DNA of 64,000 nucleotides from Torreya grandis (lineage: Eukaryota > Streptophyta > Pinopsida > Cupressales > Taxaceae). Position 1 is the first letter of the stretch. Each line of letters starts with the position of its first letter. This document shows positions 24,141-34,149 of this stretch, piece after piece. The stretch spans positions 1,059,001 to 1,123,000 of the forward strand of contig JARHVA010000021.1 in the NCBI GenBank assembly GCA_037957365.1. Reading direction: 5' to 3'. Below the pieces are notes generated by a model that was given only the letters and a program-made list of their open reading frames with translations, had not been told where the DNA came from and did not search any database. The position numbers and the translations under genes are program-made.

Positions 24141-26861
24141 GTTTTGGTCCAAGGGATTGATATGGTTTAAGAGGCAGGAGCTTGATGCAAGACGACTGCA
24201 ATAATTGCCATAACAATAAGGCATAAGAACTTGTTAATGGGTCTGTGTGTCTTGTTGCAGTGGGAGTTGATGACTTTGGTTTGAGAGGTGTAAGAGGTAT
24301 TCGTCTTACCATCATTTTCGTGGGTGGTGTAGCCACACGTGTAGATGGCACTTTTGAGGTGATAGGTGTTAAATTTTTTGGAGGAAACATATGTCTGATG
24401 GGTTGAGGGGATAATGGAGGTGACTTGCCTCTGTGAAGTATGGGAGTATGAAGCACCCTTATTAAAGTGGATGGATGCGGGCCCAAAATTGAAGGTAATG
24501 ACGAAGGTGGGGGAGGAGTCCTCCGGTGTGGTTTAGTGGCTCTCTTTGATTTGGGTTGAGGGCCACCATTGTGTGAAGCAAGGTTAGATACGGGTTTGGG
24601 TTTGGATGTGGATGGAGGTGAGTGAGATGTAGCAATCTCAGACAAAAGGCAAGAGAAAACCTTGACTGGGTCTTCCTCAGTCAAAATGGGTGAAGAGACT
24701 GGTTCTTCTCTTAGTGGAGAAAAAATAGGAGAGTGCAGTTCCTCAAGAGGGCAGAGGGCAGGAATGATCGTGCCCTCTACTTGTGGTTGGGGAGTAGGAA
24801 GGATAGGGTCCTCCATTGGTAGGAGGAAGGACGAAGGTGGGCTTAATGGCATTGGTATGGTCAAGGTGTCCTCCAATATGAGAGAGGTCGATGGAGGACT
24901 AACAGGAGAAGAGGATTCTTCTACCTGTGAAAGAGGTTGGTCAGGGATCAGAGAAGAGACAGTGTCGACCGTGTGTATATTATGGTCTTGAGGGTCATTG
25001 GTCATGGTCTGGACATTGTTTTGAGTAGGAGGATGGTTTGGGAATGGTTGTTTGAAGATGTCGATGTGTTGGTTGGGTGGGGAATTTGGGTTGTCCAAGA
25101 CGAGATTGCCCCTGTCTATCATGTCTTGAATGATGTTTTTGAAGGTTTGACAATTGTTGATGTCATGGCCGTGGACGCGATGATAGGGACAGAAGTCAGC
25201 CTCCCTATACCATGTAGGGAGGGCTTTTGAAGGGTTGAATTGAGGTGGTCGGATTGGAGGGATATTGAGGAATCCCTGTTTGACAAGTTTTTCCAAAATG
25301 AAAGCGTATGATTCTCCAAGTGGAGTGTACGAACGCTGGATGTACCGTTGTTGGAATTGTTTAGTGATGCTTTGGGACATTGAAGGTTGAGGTTGATCGG
25401 TTGTTGTCGAAGATGGTGATCTAATGACCACAGTGTTGGCCACTCCTTTGGATTTGGAGTGGGAAGAAGAAGGTCTGGAAGAAGAAGGGTCATTGGTTCT
25501 TGCATTGGTATTATGCAATTTAACCTTATCTTCTTTAATGGCGCGGAGTTCAAGCTTTTGGGCCATGGTGAAAGCTTCGTCGAAAGTGCAGAATGTTTGA
25601 ATCCACAAGGTAGAAGAGATGTGCCTGGCACATGCTTGAGAAAAGAGCTCGATGAACTCAGGTTGAGGCAAGGAGAAGGAGAGCTGGTTAATCAAGCCTC
25701 TCCAACGGGGACAAAATCGACTATGGATTTGTCATCAAATTCCCTGATGGAGTAGAGGTCTGTGATTGAGACTTGTTTGGTGATGTTGATATAAAAATGG
25801 TCGAGAAATGATTGGGTGAGTTGAGTGAATGAAAATATAGAATGTCTGGTAAGAGAGCTATACTAGTCAAGGGCGGGGCCAGAAAGCGACATGGGGAACG
25901 TGCGTAGAAGTAATGCATCGTCATGGGCTATGAGATAACAAGCATGTCTGAATGCTCATAGGTGTTGTTGCGGGTCTTCCTTACTCTGGAAGCAAGTAAA
26001 TTTAGGAAGCTCCCACTGATTGGGATATGGTTGAATTGGGACGGAGGGATGAATGGGTTCATTGCAAATTTGGTCATATGAGAGGACATTGCGTGACCCA
26101 AAAATAGAGGTCTCGAGACTAGACATTTTATCCATCAGCATTTTGATTATATCTACTGACGGATTTGCGAGTGGATCACCCCCTAGATTGTAGGGCGCTT
26201 GGAAGATATTAGAAGGGGCATACGATGTAGTCGGTTGTGCTTTTAGGGGCACAACATATTGATAAATAGTCATTGGGACAGAAGTGGAGGCCAAGGGTGG
26301 TTGCATCATGAAGGTAGAAGGCATAAGTTGACTAGATACCGCCAAAAGTGGTTGCGTGGTAGCATTGGCAAAGGGGGAGGTAGACACTCCTGCATTTATG
26401 GGTGCAAGAGTGTGTGGGGTTGAGACAATCAAGTTCTGGTATGATGTAGAACTTGGTTGAATTGCGTGTGGTTGAGGGGGTAATGAAACCCCGATGAAGG
26501 TCGGTCTAAAAATAGATGGGGAGGCCAAACTTTGCATATTGGCCATGGTCGGGTTAATGGTTGGGGCAAAAGGCTGGGTAGCGGATGGTGTTGACGCCTT
26601 TGCCACTTCACCTGAAAGGTCTCGCATTTGGTTCCTTACGAGATAGTTTTGGAGGGCTTTGACATTGAGGTCCAAGAATCTTTCAAAATCTTGGTCCCCT
26701 TCAGGGACAATGGGGGTCTGAGTCGGGGTTGGTCGAGTAGGAGTTCTTTCGGTCTCCAAGTGGAACTCCATTATAGGACTGGTTATGGATGGGGAAGGCG
26801 GAAGCGGTTGATGCCTCACTTGGTCAAGAAGAGCCTTGGTTTGATTGCATGTCAAAACCAT
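24133..26861 (-). pseudogene. gag: Ty3/gypsy-type gag, broken by stops and one frameshift
   Basis: The frame starts at ATG 26,861. An N-terminal 301-codon part is Pro/Ser/Thr/Gln-rich and ends KFTCFQSKEDPQQHL. A TGA then stands where Arg is expected, and the conserved retrotransposon gag domain continues: AFRHACYLIAHDDALLLRTF, then SGPALD, TAG in place of Trp, and YSSL, with SFTQLTQSFLDHF and LYSIREF. A one-base frameshift near 25,695 moves to the frame that runs from 25,695 to 24,133. That frame begins INQLSFSLPQPEF and includes a finger DFCPYHRVHGHDINNC (C-x2-H-x4-H-x4-C) near 25,148-25,210, then a long Pro/Ser-rich region. The role is the capsid-like structural protein of the retroelement particle. 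With three lesions this copy is not functional, but decay is light. No protease follows. Confidence 0.85.
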
Positions 26862-26974
26862 TCAAGGCAAGAAGGGCCAGGTTTCAGAAACTGTGTTTTT
26901 CTCAGTTTTAGAAATTTAGAATGTGGTTTTGGCAAAAAAAGGGTCGGGTTTTAGGCTGCTGTTTTGAAAAAAAG

Positions 26975-27110
26975 GACAATGACAGTGACCGACATCGGTT
27001 GAAAAATTGATGTCAGTGAGAATAGATGGCCGACGTCGGTCAGATAACTGATGTCGGCGAAGGAAGGTTGCTGACGTTGGTGGTAAAACTGATGTCGGTG
27101 ACTGTGGTTT
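26975..27110. repeat. Palindrome cluster in the gag leader
   Basis: Six spaced copies of a CCGACGTCGG-like motif: 'ccgacatcggt', 'ttgatgtcagtg', 'gccgacgtcggtc', 'ctgatgtcggcg', 'ctgacgttggtg' and 'ctgatgtcggtg'. The same motif is clustered in this element's LTRs and in unrelated copia LTRs. Confidence 0.8.
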
Positions 27111-27942
27111 CCAGAAACTCAAAGAATTTTGAAAATTTTTGAAAAAAAAAGAAGAAGAACATCCTCACTAGCTCAAACAACCAGATAGGAACAGAAAAAT
27201 AGAGATGGAGACAGGCAGACCCTAAGCGTTAAATCCTAAGAATCAACTTTTAGAATCCTGTTGGCTTACGCCTTAAAGTGATGTTTGGGAGGTTGGTTGT
27301 CAGAATGGGTCCTAGAAGAGGTAGTCTAAAGATGGTTTCAGGTTTGTTTAGGCACTCAAGAGTCTATGTTAGGTTCCGTACATGGCCTGGTGCTAAGGAG
27401 CAAGCTCCCCTCACTTCACGAGCCTAGTGATAAGCTGGTCTCACTTAGCCAAAATATACTTTCCCTAGAGATTATCCTCTACCAGAGAATAGAGTGGGCT
27501 TTCCCCTTGGTGATGAAATCCAAGTGGAATTGTTGGGACGGGTAAGGTATCCGTTGGGTGATGAAATCCCAGTCAGGCTTTGTCTCAGGTAAGTTTTGAT
27601 GTTTGATTTGTGCAATTGATTTGGTTGTGTAACATAAATTGATCTACAATTAATTCATGATGCGGTTGTTAATTACTAGATGTGGACTAAGTATGTAGTC
27701 AAGAATAAATGAAATGCAATGTGTTTTAAGCCCAAGTCGAAATGTTAGTTCGTATGAAGACAAGTGATGAAGAGGTTGGAGAGTATGATTTTGACTAGTC
27801 TAATATGCAAGAAAAGAAATAAGAGTTCTTTTTAATCCTGCTTATGATGTCTTTTGGAAGAGATATAGAAGAAAGAGGTGAAAAGGAGAAACCTAATGCA
27901 CCCTATATGAAAAGAAAGAAAAGAACCCAAGGAAGACCCTAG
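27111..27942 (-). other. Untranslated leader of the gag-only element
   Basis: About 0.85 kb between the PBS block and gag start, without a convincing frame. Contains two 'ggtgatgaaatcc' motifs (near 27,510 and 27,560). A comparable paired 'ttggtgatgata' motif occurs in the leader of the plus-strand gypsy element near 47,590 and 47,680. Confidence 0.5.
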
Positions 27943-27961
27943 GGTCCCACCGAGTGTGCCA
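27943..27961 (-). other. Primer-binding-site-like block
   Basis: In element direction the LTR end is followed by TTC and then TGGCACACTCGGTGGGACC. A related block (TGCATACCCGATGGGACC) follows the LTR at 45,449-46,296, so the two elements share a priming type. The complementary tRNA was not assigned. Confidence 0.65.
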
Positions 27962-27964
27962 GAA

Positions 27965-29381
27965 TGTTTCTATGCGATTTTCGCTTTCACATTCAAAAAG
28001 GAAATGAAAAACTAAGAGAAATGGTCTAAGGATTGTATGTACCTGGATGAAGTCTTACGCACCAAATTTAGACGTTGTGAGAATTCCTCTTTGGTTGTGG
28101 AGGATGACACTTGCAGAAGAAAGAGACTTGGACAAGAAAATTGTTAGATGAGGAGATGGTGGGCTGCCAAGCAAAAGCTTGATCCCAGAAGTACGAAGAC
28201 TTCCTTGAGGGATGTCAACCCACTGATTGATAAAAATAATGTCTGATAAAAGGCAGAATGATAAAAGACTGAAACAAAAATAGAAGAAAATGCTTACCTG
28301 AATGTTGTTGTTGGCCTGGTCACAGTCGCCGACGTCGGTTAGTCTGCCGACGTCGGTTGTAAAGGTTTGCCGACGTCGGTTAGTCTGTCGACGTCGGTGA
28401 GGGCAGTGGTCTATGAGGTGGGCGTTGGTTGGGGCAGTAGTCTTTGGATGAGGTCTGGTCGAGTTTTTGGTCTGTGGACGGGTCTATGGTCTATTTGGGG
28501 TCAGCAAAATGGCTTGAGGTGTCTGTGTAGAGGTCTGAGGCAATAGACAGAATGTCAAAAAGGGACAGAGGGATAGAGGAGGCCAACAGGGAGATAAGGA
28601 TTCAGGTCTGGTCTAGAAGTGATGAATGGGAGCTAACAGCTAATACATTTCTAGATTATTGAAATGAAATAAAGAAACATTCTTAGCTCATACCTACTGA
28701 AGAAGAAATGTTGCTGATGGGTTGTACCTATTGCTGGTGTTGCTAGTGTGAAGGCCCTGTTACTGGTGGAAGCTGATGCAGAGTACCTGTTGTTGCTATA
28801 GCTGGTGCAGAAGCCTTGTGAGAGACAGAGTGGGAGGTCTGGTGGATTGAAGACTGGAAGATTAGCTGATTGTTGAAGGTCAAAAGGCAGATGATTGGAG
28901 GTCAAAGGAGCGGATTGAAAGATTGAAAAAATGGGTTGAAGAGATGAAAAATTGGATCCTGCATTCGGGTCAAGAATGCAGTCTTGAGGGCAACCGACGC
29001 CGGCAAAACCACCAACGTCGGCCGAATACTGACCGACATTGGCAGCTGGAAGGCAGGCAGAAAGGCTAAAAATAGCCTTCTGTCCGTTTTCCCAACTGTC
29101 GGGTCAGCGGGTCGGGGTAAGAAACGGTCGAAGGCAGGTTAAAATGGATGAGAGGATAGGAATAGGTCATGAATGGGGTTTAGGCATTTAAGACTTGGCA
29201 TGGGGTAGTGGAGGGAATCCAAGGAGAGGCATCCTAGGTTGGTGAGGTGTCAAGGGAGAGAGAGGGAATTATTAATTCAAAATAGATAATTATTTTAAAT
29301 TAACAAGACATAGGTTAGGAGTGGTTAAGTGGACAAAGGGGGAGGACGACCAAGGGAGTAGACACGATTTCGGTGTTTACA
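27965..29381 (-). repeat. 5' LTR of the gag-only element
   Basis: About 1417 bp, matching 19,182-20,614. Carries five or so well-preserved palindromes at 28,326-28,410, including four copies of 'gacgtcggt', and a second cluster at 28,992-29,045. Between the two LTRs most visible differences are C/T or G/A changes, many at CpG. Confidence 0.9.
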
Positions 29382-29531
29382 ATAACCTTACAATTAATTA
29401 GTTTAATTCCATTTTTTAATTTAATTAAAATAGTCAATTAATCATCTTTATGAAATATCATTATTTTGGACAACTTAATCAGTTAATTTAATTAAATTAC
29501 TCTTCCTCCAAATCAAGGACATTACAGAATG

Positions 29532-30339
29532 GAGCAACAAAGTTCTAATTTTAATTGACATATATCATGTTCCACTAACATTACAAAATACAAATATGAC
29601 ATCATCACATGGATTTGATCATGTATATGATCTAGTGAAACTAGGTAGAATAACTATCATTATGTACTATTTATTTTCATTATCTATCTTGATAGTGTGA
29701 TTAAAAGAGAAATAAATTAAGTTATTTATTGTCATTATCTATCTTGATACATGACATGTTTCTATAGTTATTGTTGATGAGGACAATGAAGAGTGAACAA
29801 ATTACTACTTATGTCTGTGTGTAGAGAAAAATAAAAAATTGACTTTCTCAGTCATAGATGGATAAAATATTGACTATCCCATATGGTCTATGGTTATCAC
29901 TAGAACTTGGATTTGACAATATTCTATAAAAAATTTAGATGTATGGTTCTTTGAAGACTCTAAAACACATAGGAAGATATTATACTATTCAAATTTGGTT
30001 CTTTAAAAAAACATTTAATTGGGTAAATATCATGGAAGGCCATTAAACAAGAATATATGAAAACTTCGTGAGTCATACAATGAAGATAATCTTGCTACTA
30101 TCAAGATTAGAGCAGATCTTAGTAGTCCATTGGATTGTTGACTTGTCAAATGTAGATGTATTTAATTTTACCAAATTTGTTGGTTTTGTAGATAGTACAT
30201 ATAGATTTCATTTTTAAATACTTACTAACCAATTTTTTGGAGGTTAATGGTGCTAAATAAGCTTACACCTTCACATGATTAGCATTGTTAGTAAATAATT
30301 TTATATTCTTAAAGCTAAGAGAAACTTAATATAAGTACT
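29532..30339 (-). repeat. Inner part of the right inverted arm
   Basis: Resumes the 3' flank of transposase-like copy C directly after the nested insertion ('gagcaacaaagttctaat'). It then continues as the reverse complement of 12,085-12,820, with landmarks 'gatacatgacatgtttctat', 'ctatcaagattagagcagat' and 'cattgttagtaaat'. No gene. Confidence 0.8.
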
Positions 30340-33285
30340 CAATTATTACAGAAAGGGTGTTATTTAGGTCATAATGGGTGGTGGGTATCTCAATTGGATG
30401 TGATGAGAGGCCAAGAACATGGTCCTAGATGTTATCCGCTACTTCAAACATGCTGGTGGTGATAGTTTCTATCCATGAAGCATCAGAGGCAAAGTTCTCC
30501 AAATACCACTTCAACTTTGACAATATTTATTGTTAGTGTTTCTACACTTTTGAATAGTAGTGAAAACATGCATTTGAATGGGTTTGGAGGTTGAGGTCAT
30601 GAGGGTACATGTCATTCACTTATCTATATGTGCTCAAAGTGATGAACTTGCACCTGAAAGTCTTGAAGGTAGAATTGTTAGTTGGAGGATAAGAAATTGT
30701 ATCTCTACTACAAAAAAATTACATTTCAAGACCCATCACTATAAATTATGCCCCAAATTGGTCTTGAAGGTTCCATCAATGTGCCAATGACTTATAGTTT
30801 TCATTTTATGCATGCCTAAAGTTAGGCTAAAAACTACATTTTTTTGTTTTGAGAAGGATGTTATTAAGGCCTGAATGGGTGGTGGGTTTCTTGATCAGGT
30901 ATGATGGGAAGAAAAAAACTTGGTCTTGGATGTTATATGCCACTCGACATGTTATAAATGATATTTTCAATCCATGAAGCACTAGAGATGGAGTTCTCTA
31001 ACTACAACTTCAACTTTGACAACATTTATTATCAGTGTTTCCATGCTTCTGAACAATAGTGAAAACATGATTTTGAGTGTATTTGGATGTCATGATCATG
31101 GGAACATGTGTAATTATCCTTTAAAAACATGCTCAAATTGATTTAATTTCACTTAGATGTCCAAGAGGTAGAAATATCAATTGGAGGACAAGAACTTATA
31201 TCTTCACTGTAAAAAAATTGTATTTGAGAACCTATCACTGCAACTTGTGTCATGGATTCAGATCCAAGATTCATCAATGTGTTCTAGGGTGAAATTATAG
31301 GTATTAAACATGCATGTGAGGTTTCTTTTGGTTTATCTCAAATACTTTCAATTTATGTTTTACGCATGCCTAAAGTTAGGTTAAAAACTACATTTTTCTT
31401 ATTTTGGGAAGGGCATTCTTGAGGCTGAAATGGGTGGTGGGTCTCTCAATCAAACATGATATAAGGTTGAAAAATTAATCTTAAATATTATGTCACCCTG
31501 AACATGTTTTTAATTCTAATTTCAAGTCACAAAGCACCCGAGGTAGAGTTTTCTAGTTGCAGCTTCAACTTTGACAACATCTATTGTCAGTGTTTCCACA
31601 CTCCTAACCAGTAGTGAAAACATACTTCTAAGTGGATTTGGATGTTGTGGTCATGGGATAACATGTTATTCACCTATATAGACACGCTTAAAGTGATGAA
31701 ATTTCACTTGGAGGTCTTGGAGGTATAAATTCTATTCAGAGGACAAGAACTTGTCTCTTCACTATAAAATGTTACATTTCAGGACTCATCACTATAACTT
31801 GTGCTATAGATTCATCTCCAAGGTTCCATGAATGTGATATGGGGTGAAATTATATGGATTTGAAATTAATATGAATTTTTTTATGGTTCATGAAAATGAC
31901 TTATAGTTTTTTTTTAATGCACACTTGAAGTTAGGCTAAAAAACTACATTTTTCTTATTTTGGGAAGGGTGTTCTTGAGCCTGAAATGGGTGGTGGGTCT
32001 CTCGACCAGGCATGATCAGAGACCAAGAATCTGGTCTTGTATGTTATCTTTCACTTCAAACATGTTGGAAATAGTATTTTCAAGCCATGAAGCACTGAAG
32101 ATGGAGTTCTCCAACTGTAGCTTCAACTTTAACATCTATTGTCAGTGTTTCCACACTCCTAAATAATAGTGAAAACATACTTCCCTATGGATTTAGACAT
32201 CATGGCAATGGGATCATGTGTCATTCAACTATATATACATTCTAAAAGTGACATATTTTTACCTAGAGGTCCTGGAGGGAAAAAATGCTTATTGGAAGAT
32301 AAGAACTTGTCTCTTCACTATAAAAACATTACATTTCAAAAGCTATCACTGCAACTTGTGCCATGGATTCATATTGAAGGTTCCATTGACATGATCTAGG
32401 GTGAAATTATAGGAATTAAACATGCAGATGAGCTTTCTTATGGTTTGATTCAATGAATTATATTTTTATTTTACGTATGCTTGAACTTAGGCTAAAAAAC
32501 TACATTTTTCTTATTTTGGGGAGTGCATTCTTGAGGCTAGAATGGGTGGTGGGTCTCTAGACCAAGTGTGATCAGAGGCCAATGAATTTGTCCTAAACAT
32601 TATCTACCATCTCAAACATTTTTTCAATGCCATTTTTTATCCACAAAGCACCATAAATGGATTTTTCCAATTGCAACTTCAACTTTGATAATATATATTA
32701 TTAGTGTTTCCATGCTCCTAAACAATAGTGAAAACATGCTTATGGGTAGATTTAGATGTCGTGTTCATGGGAGAATGTTTCATTCACTTATATATACATA
32801 TTCAAAGTGACATACTTACACATAGGTCCTAGAGGTATAAATCCTAGTTGGAAGACAAGAACTTATCTCTTCACTGCAAAAATGTTGCATTTTAGGACCC
32901 CTCACTAAAAATTATGCCACAGATTCATCTTGAAGGTTATATCAACATGATCTAGGTTTAAATTAGAGAGATTTGATGTGCACGTGATGGTTCTTCTGAT
33001 TTTTTCCAAAAAATTATGATTTTTGTTTGATGCACACCTAAAGTTAGGATTTAAAATTGCATTTTTCTTGTTTTGGGAAGGATGTTCTTGAGGCTAGAAT
33101 AGGTGGTGTGTCTCTCAACCTAGCATGATCAAAGGACAATAAATTGGTTATATACATTACCCACCACTCCAGATGTGTTTTAAATTCCATTTTAGAGATA
33201 CGAATCACTGAAAGCGGAGTTCTCTAACTACAATTTCAACTTTGATAATATCTATCGTTAGTGTTTCCGTGCTCCTAAAAGATAG
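30340..33285 (-). repeat. Right arm array: six ~556-bp tandem units, inverted
   Basis: The marker 'aatgggtggtgggt' (inverse of the left-arm marker) recurs near 30,373, 30,873, 31,429, 31,985, 32,541 and 33,098. Spacing is about 500, then 554-557. The innermost unit is therefore about 55 bp short and the outermost is truncated at 33,285. Short frames inside (30,578-30,790; 31,960-32,399) vary between units and are not genes. Confidence 0.88.
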
Positions 33286-33958
33286 AGTGGATATATGATG
33301 AGAAGAGAATAAATGGAAAATATGAGTACAATGGAGAGGGAGACAACATAATTTATGAAACAAAACAAAATATTTATAACCAAAAAAATATTTCAAGGCC
33401 TCAAGAGACATGAGAATTAGAATATTGCATTACTTCAAAGGGCCAAAGAAGAGTCTTCAAAAAAGCATGTAAAGCATATTCAAAGAGAGAAAATCCCAAA
33501 AGGAGTATAACATTTATAAGTGCATCCAAATAAGGTATTAAAGATATGAGTATTCCATTATTTGTTTCAATCAAGTACTTATAATAGAAACGTGGCATGT
33601 CTATAAATTTAATGAATACAAACTATGAATATCAAGTCCCAAATGATATTAAACCAATGTAGCAAGGGAATACACATTATAATATTGATAAATGGTGTAT
33701 CCCAATCATGCTAGGCACTTCACAATAATATATGACTCTATCTCAAACATTATACTCTTTTCTTCCATATAGTTTTAATTTCAACCCATATTGGAAGATT
33801 GTAAGTTACTATTAATAAATTATAGAAAGGAAATATTAAAGATAATCATATCTAAATATGGCATTACAACCATCAAATTTAGTTTTACAATAATAATGTG
33901 AGCCAAATTATATGAAGAAAGATGATCACCACAAAATGTGAATATATATATATATAAG
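33286..33958. other. AT-rich flank, no gene seen
   Basis: Begins where array homology stops. Two short minus-strand frames (33,205-33,411, 33,401-33,598) have no recognisable motif. Confidence 0.5.
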
Positions 33959-34149
33959 AACATAATAGAATGTCAGATGAACGCCATATAGGTATACAAT
34001 GCCAACAACACATACATTACCATATAAGTGTATAAAAAATTACATCATCTAACAATATAATAGAATGTCGAGCAAATGTTTTATAGTATATAATGTCAAA
34101 AATATGTACATTGCCATATAGGCATATAAATAAGTGCATCTTCTAAGAC
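33959..34149. repeat. Two ~95-bp degenerate direct repeats
   Basis: 'ataatagaatgtc' starts both units (near 33,963 and 34,058), each followed by 'acattgccatatagg'-like text and ending in 'catcttctaa' / 'catcatctaa'. Confidence 0.7.

Larger units (their letters stand above)
19182..29381 (-). mobile_element. Gag-only Ty3/gypsy-type LTR retrotransposon (TR-GAG-like)
   Basis: Two closely similar LTRs (19,182-20,614 and 27,965-29,381) bound a 7.35-kb internal region. The minus strand is coding: PBS-like block next to the right LTR, then a long leader, gag (26,861 to about 23,550), a 2.9-kb non-coding region with tandem repeats, and a purine-rich tract next to the left LTR. No protease, RT, RNase H or integrase motif was seen in the internal region. 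Non-autonomous elements carrying only gag are known as TR-GAG elements. Five-base flanks (GATAC and ATAAC) do not match, so no clean target duplication is visible. It sits inside the solo LTR 18,097-29,526, so it is younger. Confidence 0.82.
18097..29526 (-). mobile_element. Solo LTR (about 1.23 kb) split by a nested element
   Basis: The host sequence is duplicated as GAATG at 18,092-18,096 and 29,527-29,531, and copies A and B show the uninterrupted site. Between them, the ends read TGAAGTATCCC and GGACATTACA, i.e. TG...CA termini. Removing the nested 19,182-29,381 element leaves 1085 + 145 bp with no internal coding region, which fits a solo LTR left by LTR recombination. Orientation is assigned minus because TGTAATGTCC is a plausible LTR start, but that is weak. 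Confidence 0.68.
8578..33285. mobile_element. Composite inverted-arm element with tandem transposase-like genes
   Basis: The left arm (8578-12,820) and right arm (29,532-33,285) are inverted copies of each other. Each outer part is an array of ~556-bp units, and each inner part is a unique segment of about 750 bp. Between them lie three tandem decayed copies of a transposase-like gene. Subtracting the nested insertion (18,097-29,526 plus one GAATG copy), the element is about 13.3 kb. I could not find a clear terminal target-site duplication, so outer ends are only where arm homology stops ('ctattgttcaggagcac' left; 'gtgctcctaaaagatag' right). Long arms with internal subrepeats resemble foldback-type or long-TIR Mutator-like elements, but the superfamily is not established. 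Confidence 0.6.

Noticed and set aside
24662..25755. Plus-strand frames of about 100 codons
   Set aside because: They overlap the well-supported minus-strand gag and show no motif of their own.
28326..28410. CRISPR-like array of short repeats
   Set aside because: Repeats are only 10-12 bp with variable 8-15 bp gaps, inside an LTR of a plant retroelement, and no cas genes are present.
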